NCBI RefSeq assembly: GCF_016592575.1
Contig: NZ_AP017470.1
Coordinates: 186,001-250,000 of the forward strand
Direction of reading: 5' to 3'
Source: Thermotomaculum hydrothermale
GTDB lineage: Bacteria > Acidobacteriota > Holophagae > Thermotomaculales > Thermotomaculaceae
DNA length: 64,000 bases
The notes beneath the pieces were generated by a model, which did not search any database, was not told where the DNA came from, and saw only the letters and a list, made by a program, of their open reading frames with translations. The position numbers and the translations under genes were made by a program. Of this stretch, positions 1 to 9,383 are shown one piece after another; the first letter of the stretch is position 1; every line of letters begins with the position of its first letter.

Positions 1-2698
1 CCCTCCGTCCAAGATATTTCCACATTACCTACAAGGAATTGAAACACTTCTATAAACCACACATCACCCCACCTAACAACCTATTTCCACATTACCTACA
101 AGGAATTGAAACATTGGTAGAACCCACTCTATACCCCCACTCTTTTTAATTTCCACATTACCTACAAGGAATTGAAACCATCAAATTTAGTTCCATCACT
201 TAAAAATTGCCCCTCGATTTCCACATTACCTACAAGGAATTGAAACAGATAAAAGAGTGTAGGGCTTGCCCACTGCACTATCCATTTCCACATTACCTAC
301 AAGGAATTGAAACAAAAAAGAGGTTGATTACAAGGTTTTTGTGGTTAAATTTCCACATTACCTACAAGGAATTGAAACTGTCCTCGCTGTAAGAATAAGA
401 AGGCTTTGTAAAAATTTCCACATTACCTACAAGGAATTGAAACACTCCTCTTAAAGTAGAGTTTCTTTTTTCCTATTTGCATTTCCACATTACCTACAAG
501 GAATTGAAACTGGAATAAAAAGCGAAGCAACAATGAAACGAGCCACATTTCCACATTACCTACAAGGAATTGAAACTTGTTATATTTGCCCCATCAGTTT
601 CCCCAGCGGGGATTTCCACATTACCTACAAGGAATTGAAACTAACACAACCCACGAGATTTTTATCGCCGATTTAACATTTCCACATTACCTACAAGGAA
701 TTGAAACTCTATATAATTATATATACGGTGGTTATGTGTATAACTATTTCCACATTACCTACAAGGAATTGAAACGAATTAAAAGGCAATTACTTCGGGA
801 AATTCTCTTTAACAATTTCCACATTACCTACAAGGAATTGAAACACAATCCCCGTTGCCTCAGGTGTAAAGATTTTCGCAATTTCCACATTACCTACAAG
901 GAATTGAAACTCAGCACCGGAAGGAACAAATTACATAAGAGTGTGGAATTTCCACATTACCTACAAGGAATTGAAACATCATAATTCCCCCTTTGCTAAT
1001 ATTTCTAAACCTTATTTCCACATTACCTACAAGGAATTGAAACAAGGCTCTTTCTCTCTGTTCCGCATCTTGCGGGTCAATTTCCACATTACCTACAAGG
1101 AATTGAAACGGGGTTGAGCCTGTCTTAATAAATTCTGCATTAGTTTATTTCCACATTACCTACAAGGAATTGAAACTTTGAATGCGTATGCAATTCGGTA
1201 TGATCATAAGTCATTTCCACATTACCTACAAGGAATTGAAACACCCACCTGTCAGGGTCGCTTGCTCCATCGTCCAGCATTTCCACATTACCTACAAGGA
1301 ATTGAAACATCTCCTCCGTCCACCTTCTCCTTTCGCCCCGCTCCTATTTCCACATTACCTACAAGGAATTGAAACCATAAAAGCACCTGACAAAATAGCG
1401 GTTGCACAGGATTTCCACATTACCTACAAGGAATTGAAACATCTCCTCCGTCCACCTTCTCCTTTCGCCCCGCTCCATTTCCACATTACCTACAAGGAAT
1501 TGAAACTAAAATCATTAAATCTTAATTTCAAATCAATTTCAGAATTTCCACATTACTTACAAGGAATTGAAACCTGCAACATATAATAAGGTTTGTGCAA
1601 GAGATTATTTATTTCCACATTACCTACAAGGAATTGAAACTATAAGAGTGTGGATTGTTGGGATTGCAATATACGATTTCCACATTACCTACAAGGAATT
1701 GAAACATTAGAGAAACACCGTTCCAAAAACCAGATAAAGGAATTTCCACATTACCTACAAGGAATTGAAACATAATCAAAGGCAAAGCAAATGCCGGGCT
1801 TATGCAGATTTCCACATTACCTACAAGGAATTGAAACTCAATGGGGATAGTGTTTTCATTGGCTATTGCTTTTCATTTCCACATTACCTACAAGGAATTG
1901 AAACTATTGCAGCCTGACCGGAACACCAACCCAGGGAAACATTTCCACATTACCTACAAGGAATTGAAACTATACCGTGCTTTTAATATAACACACAGGG
2001 ACAATCCATTTCCACATTACCTACAAGGAATTGAAACTCGGAAGTCTTTGAAATTTCTTTCAAATCCTTTTGCAATTTCCACATTACCTACAAGGAATTG
2101 AAACTTTGCACTCTGAACATTTCCAAATCGTCAAGGCGTATTTCCACATTACCTACAAGGAATTGAAACAATAATTATAGGCGATAGCAAGCCCACAACA
2201 CCAGCATTTCCACATTACCTACAAGGAATTGAAACTTATGATACAAGAAAATAATTCCCAAAACAAGAAAAAATTTCCACATTACCTACAAGGAATTGAA
2301 ACGCAAATCCAGATATGGACGAGGAAGTTTACAAAAAGATTTCCACATTACCTACAAGGAATTGAAACCCACACAACGCCACAAATTTTTGCGTCCCCAT
2401 TGGCATTTCCACATTACCTACAAGGAATTGAAACTTTCTATATCTGTATCATCATATGGGGAAATCGATATTTCCACATTACCTACAAGGAATTGAAACC
2501 TGTATGGGATAATATTCCCTGAAGTAAACGGGAACCTTTCCACACTACCTACAAGGAATTGAAACACTTATTTTCCGCCCATTCAGGCAGTCCACCCAAA
2601 AGACTTTCCACACTACCTACAAGGAATTGAAACAAAGCCTTCTGAAACTCTGTTTTTAGCCCTGTAAAATTTCCACACTACCTACAAGGAATTAAAAT
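1..2698 (+). CRISPR. CRISPR array, 41 repeats visible, truncated at left edge
   Basis: Forty-one copies of a 30-bp repeat are seen, the first at 16-45 and the last at 2669-2698. The repeat begins ATTTCCACATTACC and ends AAGGAATTGAAAC. The 40 full spacers are about 35-38 bp, and bases 1-15 are the end of another spacer. The repeat ends in ATTGAAAC, the usual 8-nt crRNA 5' handle of type I-A/I-B and III systems, so transcription is read as left to right. Copies are near perfect except one with a C-to-T change at 1557 and the last three (2536, 2604, 2669), which share T-to-C at repeat position 11; two of them also change base 1. The final copy ends AAAAT instead of GAAAC. Decay at the right marks the old, leader-distal end, so the leader lies left of the window. 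No cas gene is present here. Spacers at 1309-1345 and 1441-1476 are duplicates. Confidence 0.98.
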
Positions 2699-2865
2699 TT
2701 CTGTATTGCAAGCGCTAAATATTCCTAAAGTTCAAATTTTTACATTTTCCCCTATGAATTTGACATTGATGGCCTGGTTTAAGTAAAATTTTTCAACTAT
2801 AGTATTTTTATTGGGGTAAATCCATTTTTTATGTTTTTTTGTTTTAAAAAAATTAGTCATTGGTT
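2699..2865. other. AT-rich gap after the CRISPR array
   Basis: This gap between the last repeat and the promoter of the M1 peptidase is AT-rich with many T and A runs. I see no reading frame, no further repeat remnant and no clear terminator hairpin. Confidence 0.5.
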
Positions 2866-2894
2866 TTGAATTTTAGTTATTTTTTTTGTAATAT
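2866..2894 (+). promoter_or_regulatory. Sigma70-type promoter for the M1 peptidase gene
   Basis: TTGAAT at 2866-2871 and TAATAT at 2889-2894 are spaced by 17 bp. Transcription would start near 2901, about 24 bases before the ATG at 2925. Confidence 0.5.
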
Positions 2895-2924
2895 TTAATG
2901 GTGAAATTTTATGCGGGGGTGTTG

Positions 2925-2993
2925 ATGTTTAAAAGGGTTAAATTTGTACTTTTGTTTTTATTTTTTGTGGTTTGGTTAGTGCGGGGAATTTAA
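2925..2993 (+). other. Frameshifted signal-peptide start of the M1 peptidase
   Basis: ATG at 2925 follows a G-rich stretch (2914-2921) and opens a 22-codon frame: MFKRVKF and then a run of Leu, Phe and Val, ending at TAA 2991-2993. This is the frame of a signal peptide, but it is one base out of register with the long downstream frame. One extra T in the T6 run at 2961-2966 would join them into a normal signal peptide ending ...CGLVSA, cleaved before GNLSDFYEK. The peptidase was therefore very likely once, or is still conditionally, secreted. Confidence 0.65.
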
Positions 2994-4954
2994 GTGATTT
3001 TTATGAAAAGGCAACTTTCCCAAAGCTTCAACAACTTAATATTAAAACAAAATCTTTTAAGGTTGCTGATTTAGTTGTAAGTGTTAAACCTGATAGCAAG
3101 ATTTACCTTATGCTTGCAGATGATGAACCTGTTGGTATTGCTGTAAGCAATGCCAGTTACGATTATAAGTTTGGGGATAAGTTTTTTCTTCCCGTTGCTG
3201 TAAGGAATTTTAAAAATACCTTTGGTGACAAACCGAATATTGAAAATGGGAAGATGGTTTTCAAAGATGATGCAGAATGGATATTTATCTGGAGTGCAAA
3301 GATTGGCAATGCTTTGAAGAACAGGGTAATTCCAGACGGAGCACCTTTTCCTGAAGGAGTAAAAAAGGTTTTTAACGGGGTGTTAGGTTCGGTTCCTTCA
3401 ATAGGGGCGGTTTACGATAAAATTTTCCCTCAAAGTGGTATTGTTAGTGTTTACATTCATTCAAAAAAGAGGAAGTTGGAGTATTTTATAGACCCTTTTG
3501 ATGCTTTAACTGAAGAAATGTATGCAATTATGCCTTACAATTCAAATAGTGTTGATTTAAAAGGTAATTACTATGTAGCCGAGTTGACTTCAAAGACTTT
3601 GAAAAATTCCTGGCTAGATAAAGACAATCCTCTTTTTACCGTTGTTGACACTAAACTTGATGTTTTTAACGATAAAGGAGACCACTTAATTGTTAAGTCT
3701 AAACAAAGGGTGAGAATTAATAGGAATAATTTAAAAGGTTTTTTTACAAACCTTATCTCTTCAAGGTATGACAATGAGTTTAAGTATTATCATGCTAAAA
3801 GTGTAAAGGTTGATGGAAAGAATGTAAGCTTTTTACATAAAAAGGGTAGGTTGTTTGTAGATTTAGGGAAGCCTTATAATTTAGGGGATTTTGTTACTAT
3901 TGAAACTGTTTGTGAGGGGGATATTGCAATTCATCCAAGCGGGGACAATTACTTTTCATTAGGTACTTATGCATGGTACCCGCAGCCTGATCTGGATAAA
4001 GAAAAGTCTTCATTTGAGATAACGGTAAAAGCGCCTAAACCTTACACTATTTTTGCAAGCGGCAACATTGTGGATAAAGGGGAAGACGGAGATTACAATT
4101 ATTTAAAAACAAGCATCGATGATGAGGTTCAATTCCCGGTTGTTGCCGCAGGGAAGTATCATGTTTATTCCAAAGACTACAACGGTTATAAATGCACTGT
4201 TTCTTCTTACGCAATGGCAAAGAAAAAGCATGCTTTAAGGCTTGCAAATAACTTTTTAGTTGCAAGTGATTACTATTCAAGGCTTTTTGGTTATAAATAC
4301 CCTTTCAAAAATCAGGAAGTTGTTGAGGTTAACAGCTGGGGATTTGGTCAGGCACCTCCTGGATTGATTTTTATCACTCAGGAAGCCTTTTCTCCTTTAA
4401 GGGATTATTTGTCAAAGCTTTTTTCACAGGGGGTTAACCAGAGGTTTGTTCATGAGATTTCCCACGCCTACTGGGGGCATATTGCAAAGATTCCAAATGC
4501 TAAAGAGATGTGGATTTCTGAAGCGCTTGCACAGTATTCTTCCGCTTTGTGCATAAAGGCAATGTATAAAAAGAAGAAAAAGGGCGAGAAGGTATTTAAT
4601 AAAATGGTTAAAAATTGGTATACCCAGACAAAAATGTTGAATAAAGGAAGCGTCCTTTTCTTTGCTCAGGATTTATCAGGGGAAAGCGACAGAGACTATT
4701 GGGACAGGTGGAAGCTTATTTATAACAAGGGTCCCCTTGTGATTCACGCAATCAGGCTTAAACTTCAGAAACAGTACGGAGAAAAGCAGGGTGACAGAAT
4801 GTTTGTTATCTTTTTAAGGGCAATTTTAAAGAATTCGGACTTCGATTATGTTTATACTAAGGATTTAATAGGGATATTAAACGCAATAACAAAAACAGAC
4901 TGGACGCCTTTCTTTGAAAGGTATGTGCTTGGCACCGATATTCCGGAAGTTTAA
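2972..4954 (+). CDS. M1-type zinc metallopeptidase (gluzincin), secreted form frameshifted
   Basis: A 660-residue frame from a TTG at 2972. The zinc site is HEISH at residues 494-498, followed 18 residues later by the glutamate of WISEA (E517), the HEXXH-X18-E signature of the M1/gluzincin clan. The GXMEN exopeptidase motif of classical M1 aminopeptidases is not evident; the matching region reads GFGQAPPGLIFI, so aminopeptidase activity is not assured. The N-terminal half is beta-rich and unrecognised. TTG 2972 is unlikely to be the natural start: the true N terminus appears to be ATG 2925, one base out of frame (see that entry). The gene stands alone, with its own promoter upstream and a hairpin terminator after it. 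Confidence 0.8.
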   Translation: MVSAGNLSDFYEKATFPKLQQLNIKTKSFKVADLVVSVKPDSKIYLMLADDEPVGIAVSNASYDYKFGDKFFLPVAVRNFKNTFGDKPNIENGKMVFKDDAEWIFIWSAKIGNALKNRVIPDGAPFPEGVKKVFNGVLGSVPSIGAVYDKIFPQSGIVSVYIHSKKRKLEYFIDPFDALTEEMYAIMPYNSNSVDLKGNYYVAELTSKTLKNSWLDKDNPLFTVVDTKLDVFNDKGDHLIVKSKQRVRINRNNLKGFFTNLISSRYDNEFKYYHAKSVKVDGKNVSFLHKKGRLFVDLGKPYNLGDFVTIETVCEGDIAIHPSGDNYFSLGTYAWYPQPDLDKEKSSFEITVKAPKPYTIFASGNIVDKGEDGDYNYLKTSIDDEVQFPVVAAGKYHVYSKDYNGYKCTVSSYAMAKKKHALRLANNFLVASDYYSRLFGYKYPFKNQEVVEVNSWGFGQAPPGLIFITQEAFSPLRDYLSKLFSQGVNQRFVHEISHAYWGHIAKIPNAKEMWISEALAQYSSALCIKAMYKKKKKGEKVFNKMVKNWYTQTKMLNKGSVLFFAQDLSGESDRDYWDRWKLIYNKGPLVIHAIRLKLQKQYGEKQGDRMFVIFLRAILKNSDFDYVYTKDLIGILNAITKTDWTPFFERYVLGTDIPEV

Positions 4955-4972
4955 TTTGATTTGAATTTTTAG

Positions 4973-4996
4973 AGGGGGGCTAAATGCCCCCTTTTT
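4973..4996 (+). terminator. Rho-independent terminator after the M1 peptidase
   Basis: A G-rich arm (4975-4980, GGGGGC), a TAAAT loop and GCCCCC (4986-4991), followed by TTTTT. It lies between two convergent genes and overlaps the glgA stop codon. The minus-strand side lacks a good T tract, so it probably acts mainly on the plus strand. Confidence 0.75.
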
Positions 4997-6434
4997 ATTT
5001 TTTGTAAAGTTTTATATATTCTTTTACTGTTTTTTCCCAGGTAAATTTTGTATCCATTCCGTTTAAAGCAAGCTTTTTGAATTCTTCCCTGTTTGTTTTA
5101 TACAAAGTAACCGCTTTCCTGACTGCTTCATAAAATGCGTAAGGGGAATAGTACTCAAATTTAAATCCTGTGGCTTTTTCAATCCCCTCGTCAATGTCAA
5201 TTACAGTATCTTTTAGTCCCCCGGTGTTTCTTACAACAGGGACAGTGCCGTACTTCATTGCATACATTTGAGACAATCCGCACGGCTCATACTTTGACGG
5301 CATAAGGTATATGTCTCCGGCAGCGTAAAGTTTATGCGCAACCTCTTCGTTATAAGCCATATAGCCCACAACTTTTCCCTTAAATTGATGTTCTTTCCAG
5401 TTGAAAAAATCCACATAGTGTTTTTCCCCTGTGCCTAATATTACAATTTGAACTCCAAGGTCAACAAGCATGTCAAAAACAGGTGTTATTAAATCTATCC
5501 CCTTCTGGTCTATAAGCCTTGAAACCATAACAAGCATAGGTTGTTCCGGGTTAACTTCAAGCCCCAGTTCTTTTTGAAGAGCAATTTTGTTTTTTAATTT
5601 TCTGTCAAATAGTTTTTTATTGTATTTGTAAGGGATAAACTTATCCCTCCAGGGATGCCAGACAGAGTAATCAACCCCGTTTAGTATTCCAAAAAGGTTG
5701 TCTGCCCTTTTCCTTAAAACCCCGTCAAGCCCAAATCCAAATTCAGGTGTTTGAATCTCTTTTGCGTAAGTTGGCGATACTGTGGTAACTATGTCAGAGT
5801 AAATAATCCCAGACTTTAAGTAGTTTATGTGGTTGTAAAATTCAAGCCCTTCAGGGTTAAAATACTTCCAGTCAACATTCAAGAGGTACATGTCATACTG
5901 CCAGAAAATTCCCTGATACCCTAAATTGTGTATTGTAAATACAGATTTTACCTTTTTATCTATTTTGCCTATTTTTTTGTAAAACTCTTTAAGGTAAAAC
6001 ATGCCTATTGCAGTGTGCCAGTCGTTTAAGTGGATAACATCTATTTCTTTTAAGTATGCAGCAAGTTCAAGAATACCCCTTGAGAAGAATAAAAACCTCT
6101 CTGCATTGTCTTTATATGGGGTTACTCCGTCTCCAAACAGGTTTTCCCTATCAAAGTATTCGTCATTGCAGATTAAATAAATAGTGAGGTTTTTATCTAA
6201 TTCAGCCTTTTCAACATAGCCTTTAACATCTCTATCCCCTATTGGAATAGATAGTTCAAATCCTTTAACAGGTTTAAAACCGTATTTTTTTCTGTCAATT
6301 TTTGAGTATCCTGGCAGTACTGCATATACTTTATGCCTTTTTGATAATGCTTTAGTATACGCACCTGCTGCATCTCCAAGTCCCCCTGTTTTGACAAGGG
6401 GATAGTACTCTGCAACTCCGTATAAAACTTTCAT
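4995..6434 (-). CDS. glgA: Glycogen synthase (ADP-glucose type, GT5)
   Basis: This 479-residue protein transfers glucose from a nucleotide sugar (normally ADP-glucose) to a growing alpha-1,4-glucan. Its length matches bacterial GlgA. The N terminus carries KTGGLGD (residues 15-21), the nucleotide-sugar loop of GT5 enzymes. IHLNDWHTA lies in the N-terminal domain, and the C-terminal Rossmann domain contains PSKYEPCGLSQMYAM, the E-x7-E type motif. It is the last gene of an operon on the minus strand, 17 bases after galT, and meets the M1 peptidase gene tail to tail. Together with the branching enzyme two genes upstream it makes glycogen or a similar storage glucan in the cytoplasm. Confidence 0.93.
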   Translation of the reverse strand: MKVLYGVAEYYPLVKTGGLGDAAGAYTKALSKRHKVYAVLPGYSKIDRKKYGFKPVKGFELSIPIGDRDVKGYVEKAELDKNLTIYLICNDEYFDRENLFGDGVTPYKDNAERFLFFSRGILELAAYLKEIDVIHLNDWHTAIGMFYLKEFYKKIGKIDKKVKSVFTIHNLGYQGIFWQYDMYLLNVDWKYFNPEGLEFYNHINYLKSGIIYSDIVTTVSPTYAKEIQTPEFGFGLDGVLRKRADNLFGILNGVDYSVWHPWRDKFIPYKYNKKLFDRKLKNKIALQKELGLEVNPEQPMLVMVSRLIDQKGIDLITPVFDMLVDLGVQIVILGTGEKHYVDFFNWKEHQFKGKVVGYMAYNEEVAHKLYAAGDIYLMPSKYEPCGLSQMYAMKYGTVPVVRNTGGLKDTVIDIDEGIEKATGFKFEYYSPYAFYEAVRKAVTLYKTNREEFKKLALNGMDTKFTWEKTVKEYIKLYKK

Positions 6435-6451
6435 TTTCCCCTCCTTAGAGG

Positions 6452-7447
6452 CTAAAAGGTTGCTTCTCTTAATGCTTTTGCCGCATCCTCTGGTTTTACA
6501 GGATTAACAAATATGCCTCCGCCTGATTGAGGTGCTGAATAGCAGTTTAGTATAGGATAAATTTCTATGTGCCAGTGGTAAAATTCAAGGCTTTCTTCCT
6601 GCACTGGTGAAGTATGAAGAACAGTGTGGTATGGAACATTCCCCAGCACTTTGTTTAATCTTTTAAAGGTATCAAGGTATATTTCAGCAAGGTGGTAAAA
6701 CATAATCTTTGACGACATTTCAAAGTGGGATATGTGTTTTTGAGGTAAAATCCATATTTCAAATGGAAACCTTGAAGCATAAGGGCATATTGAGATAAAA
6801 TCCTCATTTTGTGAAATAACCCTGATTCCTTCTTTTCTCTCCTGTTTTACAATGTCACAGAAAACGCATCTATCTTTGTAAGAAAAGTAATCTTCCGCAC
6901 TTAAAAGCTCTAATTCAATGTGTGCTGGAATAAAAGTGGTTGCAATCATTTTAGAGTGAGGGTGTATTATTTTGTTTTCTGGTGTAATTCCAAATTCTTT
7001 GAAAAATAAAAGATATTCAAGTCTTTTATCGTTTTTTAAGTCAACAATTCTGTCATGGTATGCCCAGAATATTTGCTCAACCCTGTTTAAGTCCATTTTA
7101 TAAGTAAATTCATTGTGTTTTGGGGATTCAATGATAATTTCATTTGCCCCTGTGCCGCTCATTAAGTCAAATATTCCTTCTCCCTCTTTTTGCAACTCTG
7201 TTTCAACCCTTAAAAATGGGTTTGGGGCAGGTATTACAAGCAAATCCCATTTCCCATTGTTTCTAAAATCATATTTTAAAAGAATCTTTGTATCTTCTCC
7301 GTTGAATTTGCAAAATGGGCAGTTTTCATCAAATTCAGGTAAATTTTCAGGGATAGCCTGCTCTTTTATTGCAGGATACGAGATGGTTTTTTCAGGGGCA
7401 ATAATTACCCATTGATTTAAAACAGGGTCTTTTCTGTACTCACTCAT
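6452..7447 (-). CDS. galT: Galactose-1-phosphate uridylyltransferase-like protein (HIT superfamily)
   Basis: 331 residues with the GalT fold. A zinc-type pair CPFC sits at residues 43-46 and a second CVFC follows in the middle. The active-site motif is HPHSK at 162-166, and a second FYHWHIEIYP motif lies near the C terminus. GalT forms a uridylyl-His intermediate on the second His of HPHxQ. Here the conserved Gln is Lys (codon AAA checked on the reverse strand), an important substitution. Lying between a glucan branching enzyme and glycogen synthase, it may act on NDP-glucose or glucose-1-phosphate rather than galactose; this is inference. Its start abuts the branching enzyme stop with no gap. 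Confidence 0.82.
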   Translation of the reverse strand: MSEYRKDPVLNQWVIIAPEKTISYPAIKEQAIPENLPEFDENCPFCKFNGEDTKILLKYDFRNNGKWDLLVIPAPNPFLRVETELQKEGEGIFDLMSGTGANEIIIESPKHNEFTYKMDLNRVEQIFWAYHDRIVDLKNDKRLEYLLFFKEFGITPENKIIHPHSKMIATTFIPAHIELELLSAEDYFSYKDRCVFCDIVKQERKEGIRVISQNEDFISICPYASRFPFEIWILPQKHISHFEMSSKIMFYHLAEIYLDTFKRLNKVLGNVPYHTVLHTSPVQEESLEFYHWHIEIYPILNCYSAPQSGGGIFVNPVKPEDAAKALREATF

Positions 7448-9106
7448 TTAGTCTTCCAGATACCATTCAAGGCATATGTTGTTAAAAACAATGTTTTCCC
7501 TTGAAACCTTTTCAATAAAAGCCTTTTCTTCATCTGAAAGTGTATTTTGATGAAGGTAATTTTTTGCAATAGAAATAAGTTTTTCAACCTCTCCTATGTG
7601 TTTGTTAAACCTTTCTTCAACATAGTCTACCCCAGATTGGGTATGAATCAGAAATTGCCAGTCTGATGCTTCTGCGATAATTAAAGATTTAGCCGCTTCT
7701 TTCAAAATTTTGTTTAGCGTTTTTTCAAGCAATGCCTTTCTCTTGTGTTTCTTTAAAAAGGCTAAAAAGTTTTTTTCAGTATTGTAGAGTTTTTCCCATG
7801 TCCATTTTGTATTTTCATTAAACCAGACTGAATGGTCGTTGTTTTCTCCCCACGAGCCTTCTTTAAGAGTGATTGTTTCTGTTTTAGGAGAATTTTTTAG
7901 GATGTCTATTCCAGTTGCGGGCTCTACCCCGTCAATCTTTTTAAGATTTTCAATAACCTTTTCAAGCCACTTTGGCCCTTCAAACCACCAGTGCCCGAAC
8001 AATTCTGCGTCAAATGGGGCAACTAAAACTCCGTTTAACCCTGTTTCGCTTTTGAATTTTTTAAGTATCTGGGTTATTAACTCTGCAAAGTGCATTGCAT
8101 TTTCATTAACCCTCTCTTTTGCCTTATCGGGGGAGTAAATTTCCTTAAATGCAAGGTCAAGGTTTGCCCCTGTTATTCTCCAGTATTTTATGCCGCTTGT
8201 ATCTTTCTGTTTGTGGAATTCAAGGTAAAAAGGGTCTCCAGGGTAGCCGTAATGTTTACTCCACACCTGATACCCGGTTATATGGTCTCTAACAAATAAT
8301 GTTAATCCAGATGCAAGTTTATAGGGGATATAAGGTGTTTTTTTGTATTCAAATCCAAGTGGGTTAAGGCTCTTTTCTCCATACTGATTAAACAACGACG
8401 CATTTTCAAGGTTTGGGCTATCAATAAAGGTGTACTCAATACCCTCTTCAACAAGTATTTCATCAACCCCTTTTCTTATAAAAACCTCTTTGGTAATTGG
8501 ATTTTTCCATAAACCCTTAGGCCTGTATGCGCATTCAGGCATCCATATCCCCTTTGGTTTTTTCCCAAAGTATTTAACATAGGTGTCTATACCTGCTTTA
8601 ATTTGAGCCCTCACATTGTTGTCGTATCCTAAAAGGGGCAGGTATCCGTGTGTTGCAGCCGATGTCAATATTTCAATATAGCCTTTGTCTAAAAAGTATT
8701 TAAACCTGTTAATTATGTCTTTTTTATATGTGATGTTAAACAAATGTTGAATATCTGTATAAAACTTTTCCCAGAACAACGCAAGCATTGTATATTCGTT
8801 TTGATTCTTTCTCTCAAATTCTTTTTTATCTTTTTGAAGAAGCTCTATTTTAAATTCAAGGTATTTGTTAAACTTTTCTTTAAAATAATCACTCTTTAAC
8901 TGTTCAATCAAAACGGGGGTGAGGCCAAGGGTTATTTTAGGCTTAATCCCTTTATCTTTAAACCTCTCCAGCATTTGAAGAAGGGGGATATAGGTTTCTG
9001 CTGTGGCTTCAAATAGCCAGTATTCCCCGTGAGGCCATTCTCCGTGTTTTAGAACATAGGGTATATGTGAATGTAATATAAAGAGAAAATTTCCGTTTTT
9101 TTCCAT
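7448..9106 (-). CDS. GH57 1,4-alpha-glucan branching enzyme
   Basis: 552 residues, first gene of the glycogen operon. GH57 motifs are clear: HSHIPYV at residues 12-18; WMPECAYRP, with E191 as the likely nucleophile; and PFDAELFGHWW, with D366 as the likely acid/base. A helical C-terminal domain with aromatic motifs typical of GH57 branching enzymes follows. The length and the HSHIPYV start fit this subgroup better than GH57 amylases or 4-alpha-glucanotransferases. It would introduce alpha-1,6 branches into the glucan made by GlgA. The start ATG has GGAG a few bases upstream. GH57 branching enzymes are common in thermophiles and anaerobes. Confidence 0.88.
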   Translation of the reverse strand: MEKNGNFLFILHSHIPYVLKHGEWPHGEYWLFEATAETYIPLLQMLERFKDKGIKPKITLGLTPVLIEQLKSDYFKEKFNKYLEFKIELLQKDKKEFERKNQNEYTMLALFWEKFYTDIQHLFNITYKKDIINRFKYFLDKGYIEILTSAATHGYLPLLGYDNNVRAQIKAGIDTYVKYFGKKPKGIWMPECAYRPKGLWKNPITKEVFIRKGVDEILVEEGIEYTFIDSPNLENASLFNQYGEKSLNPLGFEYKKTPYIPYKLASGLTLFVRDHITGYQVWSKHYGYPGDPFYLEFHKQKDTSGIKYWRITGANLDLAFKEIYSPDKAKERVNENAMHFAELITQILKKFKSETGLNGVLVAPFDAELFGHWWFEGPKWLEKVIENLKKIDGVEPATGIDILKNSPKTETITLKEGSWGENNDHSVWFNENTKWTWEKLYNTEKNFLAFLKKHKRKALLEKTLNKILKEAAKSLIIAEASDWQFLIHTQSGVDYVEERFNKHIGEVEKLISIAKNYLHQNTLSDEEKAFIEKVSRENIVFNNICLEWYLED

Positions 9107-9132
9107 TTCTAACTCCTAAAACTTATATTCTT

Positions 9133-9138
9133 ATTATA
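9133..9138 (-). promoter_or_regulatory. Possible -10 box of the glycogen operon
   Basis: Read on the minus strand this is TATAAT, about 27 bases before the branching enzyme ATG. No convincing -35 was found at 16-18 bp, so the call is weak. Confidence 0.3.
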
Positions 9139-9273
9139 AAACAACTAAAACATAATAAAAACCACTCAATCAATAAAATAGACAAAAACTTTATAAAATC
9201 AACAGGAAAGTTTAAGTTTAAAGAATAATAAAAATTTTTTTTTATTATTTTTTGATAAATTTCAGAACTGATT

Positions 9274-9281
9274 GTTAACTC
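9274..9281. repeat. Target-site duplication, left copy
   Basis: GTTAACTC here is repeated exactly at 10539-10546 on the far side of the IS element: an 8-bp direct repeat, as expected for an IS256-family insertion. Confidence 0.85.
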
Positions 9282-9307
9282 GGCAGTGTAACATTAATTG
9301 TGTCAGG
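9282..9307 (+). repeat. IS256 left inverted repeat
   Basis: The outer end is GGCAGTGTAACA and the inner part TTAATTGTGTCAGG is identical to the complement of 10513-10526. Confidence 0.88.
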
Positions 9308-9318
9308 GAGAAAAAAAA

Positions 9319-9374
9319 CTCCTTTCGGGAAGGAGAGGTTAAAATAACCTCAGAAGAAAAATTCCCGAAAGGAG
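9319..9374 (+). promoter_or_regulatory. Stem-loop that can sequester the transposase Shine-Dalgarno
   Basis: CTCCTTTCGGGA at 9319-9330 is a perfect 12-bp complement of 9363-9374, whose end is part of the transposase ribosome site (GGAGG, 9371-9375). A small hairpin (9335-9340 with 9346-9351) lies in the loop. Folded RNA would hide the ribosome site and limit transposase translation, a control known in principle from other insertion sequences. Confidence 0.7.
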
Positions 9375-9383
9375 GTACCACCA

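Noticed and set aside
207-2522. Open frames inside the CRISPR array reading FPHYLQGIET or FHITYKELK again and again
   Set aside because: These are translations of the 30-bp repeat in two frames; there are no ribosome sites and no protein family.
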